In this document: one piece after another, positions 12,662 through 25,562 of the stretch | How positions within the stretch are numbered: the stretch's first letter is position 1 | Layout of the letters: each line of letters starts with the position of its first letter | Source of the DNA: Cristatella mucedo | Taxonomy: Eukaryota; Bryozoa; Phylactolaemata; Cristatellidae | NCBI GenBank assembly: GCA_009760855.2 | Contig: WPIO01000028.1 | Coordinates: forward strand, 3,222,501-3,286,500 | Length of the DNA stretch: 64,000 bases | Direction of reading: 5' to 3' | Made by a program: the position numbers and the translations under genes | Notes under the pieces: model-generated | The model's input: the letters and a program-made list of their open reading frames with translations, nothing else | The model's database searches: none | Told to the model about the DNA's origin: nothing

Positions 12662-13235
12662 GAGAGACCCCCACGAATTGATAATAACTGGCGAACGCTA
12701 ATTGGAGGTCTGCTTAATCATGCGACCGCTTAGCAGACGGCAGCTACAGCTGTGGAGAGCTTAAAATGATACTGCGGCGGAATATTTCCCTGAGAGTACC
12801 TCCCAAGCAAGTGCGTCTTTACCAGCGTGCCACTGGTTACTGCAAGAGGCAACCAATGTACGGCGAGTCACACCACTGAAGCGATGCGGCTACGAAGCAG
12901 CACACTGCTGCAGCTGTCGATGTTACAAGAAAACGGTGCGATACTAATAAGCAAAGCACCTATAAGCATCATTTGACGTTAATCGTTTAAGAAATACCGG
13001 AACTGGAAATTGTGAACGGTATGATGTCCAGCAAGAATCGACGAAGTGACGCTACGAAAATTTAGATGACTCATTCTTTGCGACTCTCAGTCCACATGGC
13101 GTTCGGTTGAACGTCGGCCCCTTTTTTTGAACGGCTTGGCTGCCGAATAGGATGAATACGTAGGATGAATACGTATAAAGCGAAGTCGCGTTCCGCCAAC
13201 CATCTGCAGCCTCTCTCACTCTCTCTCTTTTTTTT

Positions 13236-13303
<68 letters not shown>

Positions 13304-14317
13304 TCTCTCTCCCTCTCTCTCTCTCTCCCTCTCCCCCTCTCTCTCTCTCTCCCCCCTCTCTCTCTCTCTCCCTCTCCCTCTCTCTCTCTCTCACTCAGCT
13401 CTCTCTCAATCGACTTGCGAGGGGTGAGCGCGTTAGTCATTACCGTCCAGCGAGCCTACTGTAAAGTTAAAGGTCGGAGCGTCAGCAATGTGCGGGGAAC
13501 TCTTGAATGCCCGCGGCGCGGGCAAGCAGACGGAATTATTCTCCCATAGGGGCTCCTCACTTGTAAGCTGTTAGCAGACGGGTCCTAGCCGCCTACGGCG
13601 AACTACTTTGCAGAGCGCGCGCGGACTGAGATAAATGGCGCGCATGCGCATTAGTTTCCGACAAGAGAAGCCCGCGGAGCGAAACAGCCACCGAGACGTG
13701 GGTGAACCACTTGGCTAAGCTGCGCGTTAAGCTTGCGATATACCCTTGCGGCCCCATCGAAACCACTCCAAGCAGCGGCGGCGGCGCGGCGCGGCGTGGC
13801 GGCGTCCACTTCTCGCGAGCCGCGTCGCCGCCGGCATGGCACGAAGCGAGTGCCCTTTCATTTCTGTCATTTCCTGGCCGAACGACGGCGTCAAACTTGC
13901 ATTTGCCAGCAGCCGAGTCAAGTAGGGCTACAGGAGGAATGCGAATGCAACACTCTAGACAGGGACGCGGGCCACCCGCGCTCCCTAAATGCCACCCGCC
14001 CTGCAGCGCTCGCCGGTCGTCCTATCCGCGCGGCAGCCTTTCAGTCAGTATGTAACATTAGAGCCGCACGTTGATGACAGGAGCTGCGCTTGCTTGCGGC
14101 CGGCTTTCTGCAGGCGCCATCACCTGCACCGGTTGTAGGATTGTTCAAGCAGGTGTGCAGCTGAGGGGCCAGCCGCATCGACTAAGCGCTGGACAGCCTT
14201 CGTGTTACCGAGGCATCCTTGAAAGAACGAAAGCGCTGTCACGCACTCGTCGCCGCTAGTTTAAACGACTATGGTGTCTGAAAGCGGAAGCAGGACTTAC
14301 ATTGCATCGCTCCATTA
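12071..14317. other. Gene-free spacer, GC-rich from about 13.5 kb
   Basis: No gene recognised. Holds (GA)n at 12629-12666 and the long (CT)n tract at 13211-13409. From about 13500 GC and CpG rise sharply, so open frames there are long by composition only. Confidence 0.45.
13211..13409. repeat. (CT)n microsatellite, about 200 bp
   Basis: Nearly pure CT with C-rich interruptions. The Ser/Leu and Glu/Arg frames on the two strands are translation artefacts. Confidence 0.97.
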
Positions 14318-14472
14318 AAAAAAAAATATAGTCCATTTGTATAGCACCCTAAGAGAGCTTAATCAAGCGCTTCGCATTTGCCACGGGGGCTCGAGCCCAC
14401 GACCTCGGCCGTCAATTACATTTGCCTTGACCTCGATCTTCGCGAGCACCTCAATCGCTGGGCCAAGCTAGC
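14318..14472 (-). mobile_element. SINE1 copy, minus strand
   Basis: Reverse complement shows ttggcccagcgattgagg (A-box region), gggctcgagccccc (B-box region), then gcgaagcgcttgattaagct and ctcttagggtgct, the LINE A-like tail. The segment between A and B boxes is longer than in 8449-8590, suggesting a small insertion. The A-rich run at about 14316-14328 lies at the 3' end. Confidence 0.8.
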
Positions 14473-14490
14473 GTGTAGACAGGCAACGCT

Positions 14491-14652
14491 ATGGTGGCTG
14501 GGCGGTTGCTAGGATAGCTGAGCGGTTACCGTGGTAGCTGAGCGGTTACCATGGTGGCTGAGCGACTACCGCGGTAGCTGGGCGGTTACCGCGAAGTAGA
14601 CGGGCGGTTACTACGGTAGCTGGGCGTTAGCAGTGGCAGCTGGGCATTCGCG
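14491..14652. repeat. Minisatellite, unit 20-22 bp
   Basis: About seven imperfect copies of ggtagctgggcggttaccg-type units in a row. Confidence 0.9.
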
Positions 14653-14901
14653 CAGGAGGCTCGTCTTTCGCTTTAAAGAAGATCGTCTTCGATTACAGTT
14701 TGCCTTAATGCGCCTAGCCCGCTGACCCAGCGTCGCCGGTCGCACGCCTTTTTGGTTCAAAAGAGCAGTTGACTGGGTTCAAGAGTGTCACCCAGAGTAT
14801 CCTCGATGAGATCGAGGTGCCTGAAGAGTGCTCCAACGAAGCCGCCAACTGTAGCCGCAGCGTCGTCACGATGCGTCCTCTGCTGTGAATAACGTCACGA
14901 G

Positions 14902-14942
14902 ATAATAATAATAATACACTCGATAAAGCGCCCTCAGAGAAC

Positions 14943-15008
<66 letters not shown>

Positions 15009-15235
15009 CGATATACATTTGCTGCAAAGGAAACGCGATCGGATGGTGAGTGGCATCATGCTTGATAAACGACGTGAATAACATGGTTAGGGGTGACACA
15101 GGGTCAGCATGCAAGTCTGGTTAGTGGCAGCATGCACAGTGTCAGCACGCATAAGCCCATCAACGAAGAATCATAGAGACCCACTAAATGCTGTCATAAA
15201 TAAATGCGTTTTTACATTTCCACTTTTGACGACAT
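14902..15235 (-). mobile_element. LINE A 3' fragment, subfamily II, with internal (TC)n expansion
   Basis: A minus-strand copy with an (AAT)n tail at 14902-14914, the terminal stem-loop, then 3' UTR words (cttgataaac, gttaggggtgacac, gcataagc). It retains only the last bases of the coding region. The tctctttctagg motif of other copies is replaced by (TC)n at 14947-15006, so a microsatellite grew inside the stem-loop. Confidence 0.9.
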
Positions 15236-15241
15236 CGAAAG

Positions 15242-15289
15242 GGAGCCGCGACCAATGCCGAAAGTGACGACGGCATTGGTCGCGGTTCC
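15242..15289. repeat. Perfect-type hairpin, 19-bp stem
   Basis: Arms 15242-15260 and 15271-15289 are reverse complements with one G/T mismatch around a 10-base loop. Confidence 0.9.
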
Positions 15290-16529
15290 AGGTCGTTTTA
15301 TTTAATTGTGCCCGTTCATTGACATCGGCAGCGCGCCGTGGACTGGCAGCCGCCGCGGTCGCGATGCCGTTCGCGACGGCTCGAACGCAGAGGCGATGAG
15401 CTACGAAGTATTTCATGAACAGACAGATTAACGCGGAGCCCGGGCAAAAGCTGATCGGTCGATACTAGAATTAGACGAAAGGACGTAAGTGAAGAAGCCA
15501 ATCGCAGGCAGAAGTTGCAACCAGCGGCCCGTGCAGCTCGTAGCTTCGCGCTGGATCGCGGCGAAACGCATCAGACCAGGGCGTCCAGCCAGCGGTATTC
15601 ACTGCGGTAGCGCCGTTTGAAACGTCGCCATTTCCGCGTCTCTTCGAATGGCTGTCGTCGCACGGTTCGCGGCGGCTTACGCATCCATGCGTTCGCGAGC
15701 GGGTAGCGAAACAGTCTACAGGCAGGACCTAGTCCACGCCTGCCGACTGCGGACTCGATGTGGCGGCTCTTAATGATGCGGCGACTCTTAGTATGGCGCT
15801 TTGACAAGCGTCTGTCTCTGTTCGAAGTGAACAATTCAATAACCCAAACATGGCTTCGGAAAACGGTGTCTCGGCAGGTGTAGGGAATGGCTTGTGCGGC
15901 TGCTGTGAGCAGGAGCAGGATGCAGCAGCTGCCTTTTTAATGGTCTTAAAGGCCAGCGCGGCGACCGCCGCAGAAACCGCCGCCGCGGCCACCGTTGCAA
16001 TCGTCGCGGCGGCGAGCGCGGCGTGCGATCCGTCTGGCTTTTCTTTTCTTCCGTGTTTGCACGTCACTCTCGATCGCCAAAGAATTCTCGGTCGCTCCAT
16101 CCACGGGTGGAGCGGGCCAGCTGACGGCGACGTCGCCGCTGCGCTTCGCGGGGGCGGACGAGTCGAAAGTTCGCGGCATTCGGCCGCAGCCGGCAGATGC
16201 ACGATGGCTCGCGCCCGCGCGCTGGCGTGCGGCTCATCGCTTTCGAGCGCCAGCGGGCGAAAGCGTGCGCGAGAGCGAACCGCGTCGTTTTCGCGAGCCT
16301 GCTGGCGGCTCGGCAGCAACGGCTTTACCAATCGGCTGCCGCCCGCGCGGCAGCCGCGCGCAGCGGCGGCTTCGAGCGTCGCGCCCGCGAGCGCGCGGCG
16401 CCGACGCACCGTCGTCGGAGCCGCCTGTGGGATGCCGCCGCCATCGAGCGACGACGCGAGGCCGCTAGCCGAAGGGGGCGGAGCAGAGCGCGCGGACGAC
16501 TCAGCCCCGGCGTCGCGTCGCTGCTTGTC

Positions 16530-16567
<38 letters not shown>

Positions 16568-18899
16568 CGTGGGATGGCGGTGGTTTCGCTCGCGTGGGGT
16601 CGCAACACTGTCCGCGGATGCGAACCGATTTCCCGGCGAACAATCCAAGAGAGCTTTTTGAGGTTTGAGAAACGATCGCTGTTCGTTAGATGGGGATTTT
16701 GTGTGCGCAACATTCGGCGATTCGTGAAATGTATCATTTTTTAAATGTTTATAATTCTGATAGGTTTACAATCGGGTATGGGCGAGAAAAGAGGTGGCGT
16801 TAAGTTGGCTTTTTGCCAAGAATTCGGTCAAAGAATCTGTCAATCCGTTCAAGCAAGCAGCTGCTCCTGAGCCTCGTGGTGGATCCATTCCAAGCGTCGA
16901 GCTGACGAGAGGGCAGCCTACGGAGAGGAGTACGAGTCGAGCGCTTTGACCAGAATGCCCTTCTTCTTTGAACTTCGGGCTTCGAGATCCGCTACCTAGA
17001 ACTGCGTGACGAAAACATGATACGAGACTGCGTTCAGGTGGCCTCTTTGGAGAAAGTGATTTTCAGTCCAACTACAAATCTGTTACATCTATTTGTCTAG
17101 AAGGTCCACTCACCACTGCAACTTAGAGAGTGATAATTTATGTATGCCTTCAGACTATTTGCTATTCTTTCTGACTAAAAACATGAACAGGAAGACGTAA
17201 CTTTGTCAGTCGCGTGATCAAAAACGGGCTAATGTTAATCGTTGTCCTGGTTATGAAAGCAAAGTTTGAAGGAAAACACTGCCATCTGCTGTACCACTGA
17301 GTTGCACGCAATTAGAAATTAACTCCTACCAGCCAGTGACAAAATTGCGCTGCATAGTGCCATCGGCTGAGAAATTAGTCGGTCCGGATTTGTGAGGAAT
17401 GCCGGCTCCAGCCTGTATCCACCTTCGGTGCCGCCCAGCGAAACGTCTCCAGGTCGGCCAAGAGCGGCCGGGTTTCGGAGCGCGCCGCCCCGCCCCCTGA
17501 GCAGCTCGCTAGACGCAGCAAGGAAGCGCTGAGAGCTCGGGTGGCGCTGATTCGATTCAAATTCAACCGCATTGCAGGCGTCTAGATTGCGCGCGGGCCG
17601 CCGCCGCGCTATTGCTCGCCGAACTGGCTCGGCAAATGACTACGAGATGCGAGAGTGCTCAAGGTGTACGAGACCGGCTGTCACGCTGCAATACTCAGCT
17701 ACTCGCGAGACTCGCGCGAATGCGCTGCTTATCGCATACCGATCGCTGTGCCGATGATTTCCTTTTATAGTCGAGCAGAGGTGAGCAGAGTATGAATCTA
17801 GACGAGGAAGCCGAAAAGCAGGTCTCTGTATACCCTTGCGCAAGTCACTGCTCTTCCCCGAATTGACAACGCTTCATTTCAGTTGATTTGCGGCACCGTA
17901 ACGACACTTGCCAGACGGAACTTTCAGGCCCATCGCGAGCACCATCTCCTGCAGCGTACGCGCGATTGTGGATCTACTACCGCCGTGCCGAAAGCTAGTG
18001 GAAGCCGAAAGCAGTGAATTCTTTGCTATTATGTCAACTTTTAGCTGTCTTTATGGTTTCAATTGCCTTCATTAGCAATTGCCCTGACTTCTTCTGCAGA
18101 TCTCTATTGAAAAACTCGCAAATTTTGGCTGCCGGAAATTGGCATTTAAAACGACGCCGCCTTCGCAGCCGCCAGTGTGTGTCGGTCAATCGATCCTGTC
18201 CGTCGACGCGCAACGCATCACGCGCATCATTTCCCAGCCCCGACTTCACAGGCAGACTTCCGCTCCATTGTTGGTGCTTACGGATGACCCACTCGGCCGA
18301 GCCAAAGAGATTATGAGGTGGCAGGACTAAGAGCCGCGGAGTTGTCGTCTCTGCACGCGCGGATCGCGAACGGTCGCGCGACGCGGCTTGGCGCGCTCAT
18401 CCTAAACAGTGTCACCCCAAGTTTCGGTTCGAGAGCGCAGCCAGTCGTCTTCTTTGACGACGACCTCGGCCGCAGCGGAGGGAGCCTGCGGAGACGGTTT
18501 CGATCGATGGAGCTCCAGGCGGCGGCGGCGGTGGCGGCGGCGGCGGCGCAAATATTGAGTCAACCGGTTTGCTTCAGTCCCGGCTGCTTCAACTGACTTC
18601 GCGGCGTCTCCTTCTTTGATCGGAGTCAGTGTCGGAGTCAGCGCTACCGACCGCCGCCGGAAAGTACCTCTGTCTTCTAGATGAGTGACCTTTGTGGCTC
18701 ATAGCGACTTGCACTGTCTGACCGTGGTGAGGTCGGGCGCATTGGGGGCGCCATCAGGCGGCCACGTCGAAACCGCATCGACATGGCCACATCGACCTGC
18801 TCGAATTCTGCAAACGCCTACGCCGGCTGGCTGGCTGGCGGGGGGGGGGTGTTCTCGTGCAACCTCTATGCTGGCTGACCGCAAAATCGCTAAATCTGG

Positions 18900-18943
18900 T
18901 GAGCCGTGATGGCACACTAGGTAAGGCGGTTGCTTTTCACGAC
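18900..18943 (+). mobile_element. SINE2 head fragment
   Basis: Matches the first 44 bases of the SINE2 at 61631 (gtgatggcacactaggtaag, A box TGGCACACTAGG). It stops within the tRNA-like head, so it is 3'-truncated or broken by a later rearrangement. Confidence 0.75.
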
Positions 18944-19106
18944 ATCAGAGAGACAAAGAGAACCTGTTGCCGCCACAAGACCACTGAACATCTGTCGCCA
19001 CAGAGTACTACATCCACTTCTCCTTAATCTTACAAACGGCGAAGGTATTTTGAGATGGCCAGCCGCAGGAAAATTAGGGCGACATGAGAAGAGGAATGGA
19101 GCAGAG

Positions 19107-19329
19107 GACAAACACAGCCGGACAGATAGACCGACCGACAGACAGACATTCAGACAAAGAGACAGACAGTCAAACAAAGAGACAGACAGACAGTCAGTCA
19201 GTCAGACAAACAGACAGGGAGACAGCTAGCTAGACAGACAGACTAACAGACAGACATGGTGTCACTCAGCAAGCTACCCAGACTGACAGACAGACAGGCA
19301 GACAGACAGACAGATAAACAGACAGACGG
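19107..19329. repeat. Degenerate (GACA)n tract
   Basis: Imperfect GACA/GACAGACA repeat with short interruptions. Confidence 0.9.
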
Positions 19330-20195
19330 GGAGGAACATCAAAAGTGTACTTTAATTACGAGCGGATGCTTACCTTGTTAGCTTGACACGGGCTGTCTTC
19401 TCATGGGTGTAGCGCGAGCTAGCTAATCGGCTATGACTTCCGTTTATGTGACTTTAGTTTGCGACTCAAGTAAGTGCATTCAAATGCATAGATGTTTCTA
19501 CGTATTGAATCGATTTACTAACAGTGGATATATATATATTTGTGATATATATCAATGTTGCACGTCACATGACAACCGGACTCCATTTCGTGCCGGGCCG
19601 TCACAGGTTTTTTAGAAGCAGGAAGCAAGAGTGCTTCAAGATCTTCTGGTTCAGTGGCTCTGCACAATCGAACTGCAGTCTGGTTGTTCCATCCCGGTTC
19701 CGAAGGTTGGAAGGTAGCAAACTCTAGCAGCTACGCTGGTCACCAGCTTGTGCACACTTACTGGCACTCGCTCGAGGGCGTGTCGATTTTGTGGATACCG
19801 AGTTCCAGTGGCCATCGGCCCGCATAGCCTCCATCCCTTCAGTGCGCCTGAGTAATGTACGCGTGTACACGCCTCCATTTACTGTAATTTTTATTGCCTG
19901 CGTATATGTGCTGCATGTACCTCTGCATATGATATAAACGTGCGCATTTGTGTGTACATGTGAGCTTTATATAACGTACCCGTACGCAGGCCAGTACCCG
20001 GATGTCCATCCGCTTCGCTGTATCGTTGGTCAAGCCGCAGGAGCCCAGCGAACCTTTGGCCTTGCTTGCGACCGAATCCTCGATAGGGCTTGCCTGACGC
20101 TCGGATGATGCCGGCAGAGCCTTACGTTGCCTGTGAGCTGGTCAGCTGGTGAGCGATATTTTGACAATGCTCCCGGTAATCCCGGAGTGACCCCT

Positions 20196-21165
20196 GTTGA
20201 TGACATCAGCACATGGATGGCAGCAAGCTTCCCTAAATTGAGTGACGATAGAACCAGCTATTAAGCCTGGGCAAACCATGTGTGATTTAAGAATTGGAAA
20301 ACTTGACACTCGAAATCGGCTCTGCCAGCATATCTTCTGCTGGATCTGCAAAAAAATCTAGGTGCCCTGTTACATAAAGACCTTTCATTAAACGATCACA
20401 TCAACACCACAGTTAGGTATGCCTACTTTCAGATACATAGCACTGCTAAAATTGGGGCATGCTTAGACATACATATATATACTACATTTAAACTGTTACA
20501 GGCATTTGTGACGTCCCGTCTCGACTTCTGTAACTCACTGCTTGTCGGTCTACCAGCCTGTGCAATCAGGCGCTTACAACTTGTGCAGTCAGGGTTGTCT
20601 GTCATGACTGTTGCAGTAGCCACAGAACACCATTTCTAGTCGACCTTCGCTGGTTCTCAGTCAAGCAGCGCATCGACTTCAAAGTTCTGTCACCCACTTT
20701 GAGGTTCCTTACTTCTCTGGCTCAGCCTACTGTCAGATCTTGTCCCGATCCAGGATAGGCATATACCGCCAGCTTTTCCGAATCAAATCGGTTAGCTGCA
20801 TCTCGTACGGACCTCAACTTCTGGGAAGACCTACCTTTAGTTCGTATGCTCCTAAAACATGGAACTCAATTTTGAATGGCGTCACGATATATCCTGAGTT
20901 GACGACATTTAAAAAGAAGCTAAAATGGATCTGTTAATTACAGCACGAAGCAGGTTCATGCGATTCATCATTTGTGTGCTTATGCTAAAGACACTGTGCA
21001 TGCAGCCACTCACTACATTTGCATGCTGACAATGTGCATGCCACCACTAACCATATTATGCTTGTTGACATTGAGCATGCCACCGCGAACCGTTTGATCA
21101 TGCTTCCTTTACAGCATATGTAAAGTGCCTAGACATGCCCATACATAGTTATAAATAGGCCCCCG
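20196..21165 (+). mobile_element. LINE A 3' part, subfamily III, decayed
   Basis: Starts in the C-terminal half (gatgacatc.gcacatggatgg, coding DDIRTWMAANFL in good copies) and continues through the LDFCNSLLxGLPACAIRRLQ and VKQRIDFKVL segments with several frameshifts. It ends with the subfamily III 3' UTR and a mutated stem-loop; the ATT tail is lost. Confidence 0.85.
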
Positions 21166-21168
21166 AGG

Positions 21169-21226
21169 GCGCTCGGCAGATCGTCTGCCTAGAGCCGGCG
21201 CTCAGCAGATCGTCTGCCTAGAGCCG
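21169..21226. repeat. 29-bp tandem duplication
   Basis: Two adjacent copies of a unit beginning gcgctcggcagatcgtctgc, differing at one base. Confidence 0.9.
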
Positions 21227-21620
21227 GCGGTCACACTGGCGAAATGGCGTCGCACGAAAGAGATCGAAAGCGCGGCCGCGCGAGCAGCCGACACCGCGCA
21301 GCGTCGCGCCGCGCGTCATTAGAGGCAGGCGATGCTACAGCTGTCACTCTCCGCTAATAATTCTAGGTGTCGCTGCCAAGGTCGTGCCGAGACCTGCGTC
21401 CTCAGCGACGGCGCAGCGGACGGAGGGAGCGCTCGCGGCGACGCAGCGCTCGCCCCGACGCCGAGCGAGCTCTGCGAGAAGGCGCGCGCGACAACGACGT
21501 CGCAAAATCGCTCGCGTCAGCCACGTATCGAGATCCAAGCAGCCCGACGCTCTCGCCTGCTGCTCTCGGCGCAGCCCGCGCGCAGGACGCCGTCAGGAAA
21601 GGGCAGGCACCTCCGTTTCT

Positions 21621-21622
<2 letters not shown>

Positions 21623-21680
<58 letters not shown>
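21623..21680. repeat. (CGG)n microsatellite, about 19 units
   Basis: Uninterrupted CGG triplets. Such runs can form G-quadruplex or hairpin structures. Confidence 0.97.
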
Positions 21681-22258
21681 TAGTGCTCAGTCGCAGGCTC
21701 GCTCAACTGCTCCAGAGCGAGGGCGTGCGGTAGCGATCGCTGCCGAAGCTATATGGGCCGCGGTCGCGTCTCCTAACGCGACCCAGCGTTCGCAGCGGAC
21801 GGTTGACAGCGTGAGACGCGCGTGGGCTCGAGGCCGGCGGCGGCGGCGGCGGCGGGCTGCTGCGACGCCACCACCACCGCTAGCGGCGGCGGCGCGCTCG
21901 CACGCCCTCGCCCAGGACGTGATCGATCAGCGTCGGGCGCGGCCGCGTTCGCCGAGACCCCTGAGGACGAGCGTCGGGCGTCACAGCAGCGAAGCCCCTC
22001 CGAGAGCGGCGCGCCGCGTCACCTGCCCGTCACCCGTGCGCGCGTCGGGCGGAGCGGCACAGCGCGGGCGGAGCGGCGCTGGCAGCAGTAGCAACGCGAC
22101 GTCCGGTTAGCGGTTAGCGCTCGAGAAGAGTCCTTTCGTCGGCGTTCGGTCGAGTGCGACACTTCGGGGGGGGGGGTGCTGCGTGCAGTGTCATCCCGTA
22201 ACTCTGCCACTGAGCTCGCGTGGCACGAGGCCGAGTTTCTGCTCCGCGCGACCTGCGC

Positions 22259-22382
22259 CGCTGCGGCGGTCGCGCCGAGGAAGGTCGGTCTGCGCGCGTG
22301 GCACGCGCGCGCCTCGGCGGCGCGACCGCCGCAGCGATTCTAACTCGCACTTGCGAGATCAAAGTCGCTGAGCGACTTTGAT
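22259..22382. repeat. Cluster of three hairpins
   Basis: Arms 22259-22280 and 22312-22336 pair over about 22 bp with a 3-base bulge. Their loop holds a second hairpin (22292-22300 with 22302-22310). A third, perfect one follows: 22358-22369 with 22371-22382, 12 bp around a single G. Confidence 0.9.
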
Positions 22383-22489
22383 AACTTGGGGGCGGCTCTT
22401 ACTCAAGATCGCACGTGGCCACGCGACGGTACGAGGGCCAGCACAGGCGGGAGCGCACGGCACGCTCACGCTCAGCGCGCGGAACAAAA

Positions 22490-22800
22490 CTGGCAGACCC
22501 ACAATGCCTACCGCCGCCGCTTGGCTCCTTCATACCGAGCTGAACTGCTGCGCCAGTTTCAGCCATCCTCTGTCCTCTAGTTCACTAGCGACAATGAACT
22601 AGCTGCTTTATTCTTCTGCTTGAAGATCTTTGGCGACAGAAGCTTTTTCTCTGCAGCTCCTAGACGGCGGAAGTGACTTCCGCGATTCTCACCTTACGAC
22701 ATATACACTCTCCTGCTGCCGTCTGCCGCATATCCTTTCCAGCTGCCCTGTGCCGCTACTTCCATGCTACTCACTTCTTCCACTGCCCTCCTGAATCAGC
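22490..22800 (+). mobile_element. LINE B 3' fragment
   Basis: Matches the LINE B C-terminal region (LAPSYRAELLRQFQP segment, then the GDRSFxxAAPRRW-like segment) after several changes. Truncated at both ends; the 3' stem-loop is missing. Confidence 0.8.
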
Positions 22801-22932
22801 TACCGTGCTTGTAAAAAATTAATGAATTGAGCTTACAGTCTTCTGAAGGATGCACTCCGCCCGAGTCACTGCACACAGCGGCGCCAATAGAAAGTCGCGA
22901 TTGGCTCTCGCGTTGCGCGTTAACCTGCCATA

Positions 22933-23090
22933 GTAATAATAATAATACTAATGCACTTGATAAAGTGCCCTCAGAGAGCTCAATCTCTTTCTAGACGCTT
23001 CACATTTTCTGCAAAGGGAAGCGCGATTGAATGGTGAGTAATATCATGCTTGATAAACATGAATTACATGGTTTGCGGTGACATGCCCTT
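22933..23090 (-). mobile_element. LINE A 3' end fragment, subfamily II
   Basis: (AAT)n tail at 22933-22950, then the stem-loop (gataaagtgccctcagagag, tttctagacgcttc) and the start of the subfamily II 3' UTR. Very short 5'-truncated insertion on the minus strand. Confidence 0.85.
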
Positions 23091-25562
23091 GCGTCGCGCG
23101 TTAACCAACCTTGCTCGGGTGGCGAGGTAACAAACCTGCAATTTAACGTGCCGCCGCGGCCCGCCGCGGCAGCCCAGATGTCGCATTTGCGCGATATGTG
23201 GAAAATTAAGGCGATCAAACCCCTAATTGCTCAGCTAAAGCACAGGGTCTACATTTTAAAAGCGACTATACTCAATCCCGGCAGCGCGGATCACGACGGA
23301 AGTTCTACATCGGCATGTCGGCATCCGATGTAGAACTTCCCGCTTGGACAATGGCTGCCCATTCACCTGACTCATTAGCGTGAGTGACACGTAACCGTAC
23401 GCTACGCGCCAGCACGCGCGCCGGCGCCCAAGTGCTTGCTTGTATTTGCAGCGTCCTCACCTTGCAGAGGCTGGCTAGGTGTTTGGTTTAGAGCCAAATT
23501 AATTTTGGCGGGCAGTTTAAAACCGTTTAAAACTGTTTTCTTTGATGTCTTATCGTTTTTCTTTTTAATTGTTTTCGAAGACACTCTATTCAGTTCGTTC
23601 TTCTTACTTTTGGCTCGTACTTCTGGCTGGCGGCTTGTTTAGCTGAGTTCTTACTCGAAACTCACTGTGCCCTCTTCAAGCAAGATTTATTCATCAAACT
23701 CACTGATGAGAAAGTTTTCCGGCCCATCGCCGATATTCACGTGTACAAAGTCGTCGGCGAACGTTTCGGCGAAAAGCCGTCTAGCTCGAGCAAACCAAGA
23801 GGTTTGGAGGGTGGCTTGGAATATCCTTGCGGCGGCGTTCCTCCGATCCAAAGATGCAGACTTCTTTTTCCAACTGAGTAGATGTTGCTTCATCTTTTGA
23901 CGTGAATCCGCACAAGTGCACGACAAATAGAGGCATCGACGCTAAGACAGCTTCAATCCTTCCGACTCAGAATTCTCGGAAAAATGGACAGATACATCGC
24001 TGGTAGGGCTTCTTGTCTTGTTACACCATGAATAATGTGAGTGAACAATAGGGACGTCCGGTGTGCGGCAACGCCTCACTGTGACGGGGTGTTTAAAACC
24101 TATGAAACCGAGGCTGATTTTCTGGTTGGTTTAAAATTGGCTTAAAACCGCAGGTTTAAAACCAGGTTTCAAACGAACCATTCACTAAGGCTGGCCTGCC
24201 TGTTACTCTCATGCTGTTGCTGTCTGGGCGAGCGAGACGGAAACTCGCGGCGGCGGAAGGTCAGGCAAACGGCTGCCCTGTTAAATGAGTGTGGACAAGT
24301 GTAATAGACTAGCAAATGGGCACGTATACAATGAATGACTCTGTGTACAATTTTTAGACGTAGGCTCGGTGCAGTCGAGGGTATAATTATCGTGGCAACG
24401 CGGACTCGCTATGGAGAGCGCGCGTGCCGTTCGCACCATCTCCTACCTCATGCTCGATTAGGCGAAGCCGTCTGACACGAGCGGCCGCCGAGCTACCGTT
24501 TACTTTTGTGGGCGCCCGCTCGCGCAATTACCGCTTCCGCGTCTGCTGCGTCTGTGCGCGTGCGCGCTGCAGAGGTGCGGGTCTGGGCGATGCATGTACG
24601 CACGTATGCCGCACGGCCACCCTCAGCGTCGCCTAATTTTAGTGACGCTAATGACTCCATCGCAAGGTTCGCCTTTATCGCTCTTCGCCTTTTCCGGATC
24701 GGACCTGGGAAACCCGTCGTAGGCCGGCTGATACGTCTCGATTCGTAGATACGAATAACTAATCGGCGCCTGGTCGTCTCTCGGCGAAATGGGCCCGCAT
24801 ACGTTTCGTCTCGCCAGGCGTCGCATTCGTGCGGATTACCGAGCCCACAGTGACTAGCCGCTTGCCGCCGGTCGCGACCCTAGCCGATTGCGACGCCCGC
24901 TCGCCCTCTCGCTCCTACGGGAGCGGCTACGCGAAGCAGGTCTGCATCGAAGTTTTGAAGCAATTGTGCCAGCTCGCGGCGCGCCCCAAATCGGGATGTT
25001 TGCGCGTGCAATTATAGAGCGTTCGTCGCGGAGGACCCTGAAAGAACTAAATCTCCTCACGGGATGGACTCTGCGAACGGAGCTGTATACCTTTACTACA
25101 CGGGCACGCTGCAAAGGAGCGCATCCAAACGACGCCCTAGGCGCTCTCGATCTATCGCGCGCGCGCTCCGGTTTTCCCACTGGTGGAAAGCAACCACCTG
25201 GCACGTTCCCTGCGCCGCTCTACTGCATGGACGACGAAGAGCCGCGTGTGGGTGAACGCGCGCGCTGTCGGCGTCCGCCCGAGCGAAGCGACGGCGCGCT
25301 GCGTCGGCGGCAAGTCAAGAGGTCGCCGATTCGCTAGAGGAGCACGAACGAGCGCCGCGGACTTGCAAACGGGCAACTGCAACCGACGTCAACACCGAGG
25401 ATGATTTTCAGACGTGCGTGTGCGGCGACACGATCGAGCGCCGGATATGCACAGGAGCAGGATGAAAAGTAGTGCACGCGATGACTGCTCTCGCGCGGTC
25501 GACTGCTCTCGCGCGGACGTCCAGGACGCTACACGGCGCTTGCGGCGCGACTGGGTGAGGCT
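23091..25562. other. Gene-free spacer, GC-rich from about 24.4 kb
   Basis: No gene recognised. Includes the 23298-23340 hairpin. Frames at 24854-25382 on both strands are composition-driven. Confidence 0.4.
23298..23340. repeat. Perfect hairpin, 16-bp stem
   Basis: ggaagttctacatcgg at 23298-23313 and its exact reverse complement at 23325-23340, loop of 11. Confidence 0.95.

Larger units (their letters stand above)
15290..20195. other. CpG-rich gene-free block with simple repeats
   Basis: Very high GC at about 15.3-16.7 and 17.4-18.7 kb. Open frames of 272 and 304 codons at 15729-16668 run on both strands at once, are mostly Ala/Arg/Ser runs and cross a (GGC)n tract at about 16530-16566. I see no domain and do not call them genes. 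The block could hold promoter or untranslated exons, but no splice pair was convincing. Confidence 0.4.
21227..22489. other. CpG-rich gene-free block
   Basis: Extreme GC. Includes (CGG)n and a hairpin cluster, listed separately. A 247-codon frame at 21367-22110 is Ala/Arg repeat translation without a domain. Confidence 0.4.

Noticed and set aside
13071-13464. Glu/Arg and Ser/Leu frames
   Set aside because: Translation of the (CT)n tract.
15729-16668. Overlapping 272- and 304-codon frames on opposite strands
   Set aside because: Low-complexity Ala/Arg/Ser translations of CpG-rich DNA with few stop codons in any frame; they cross a (GGC)n run; no domain.
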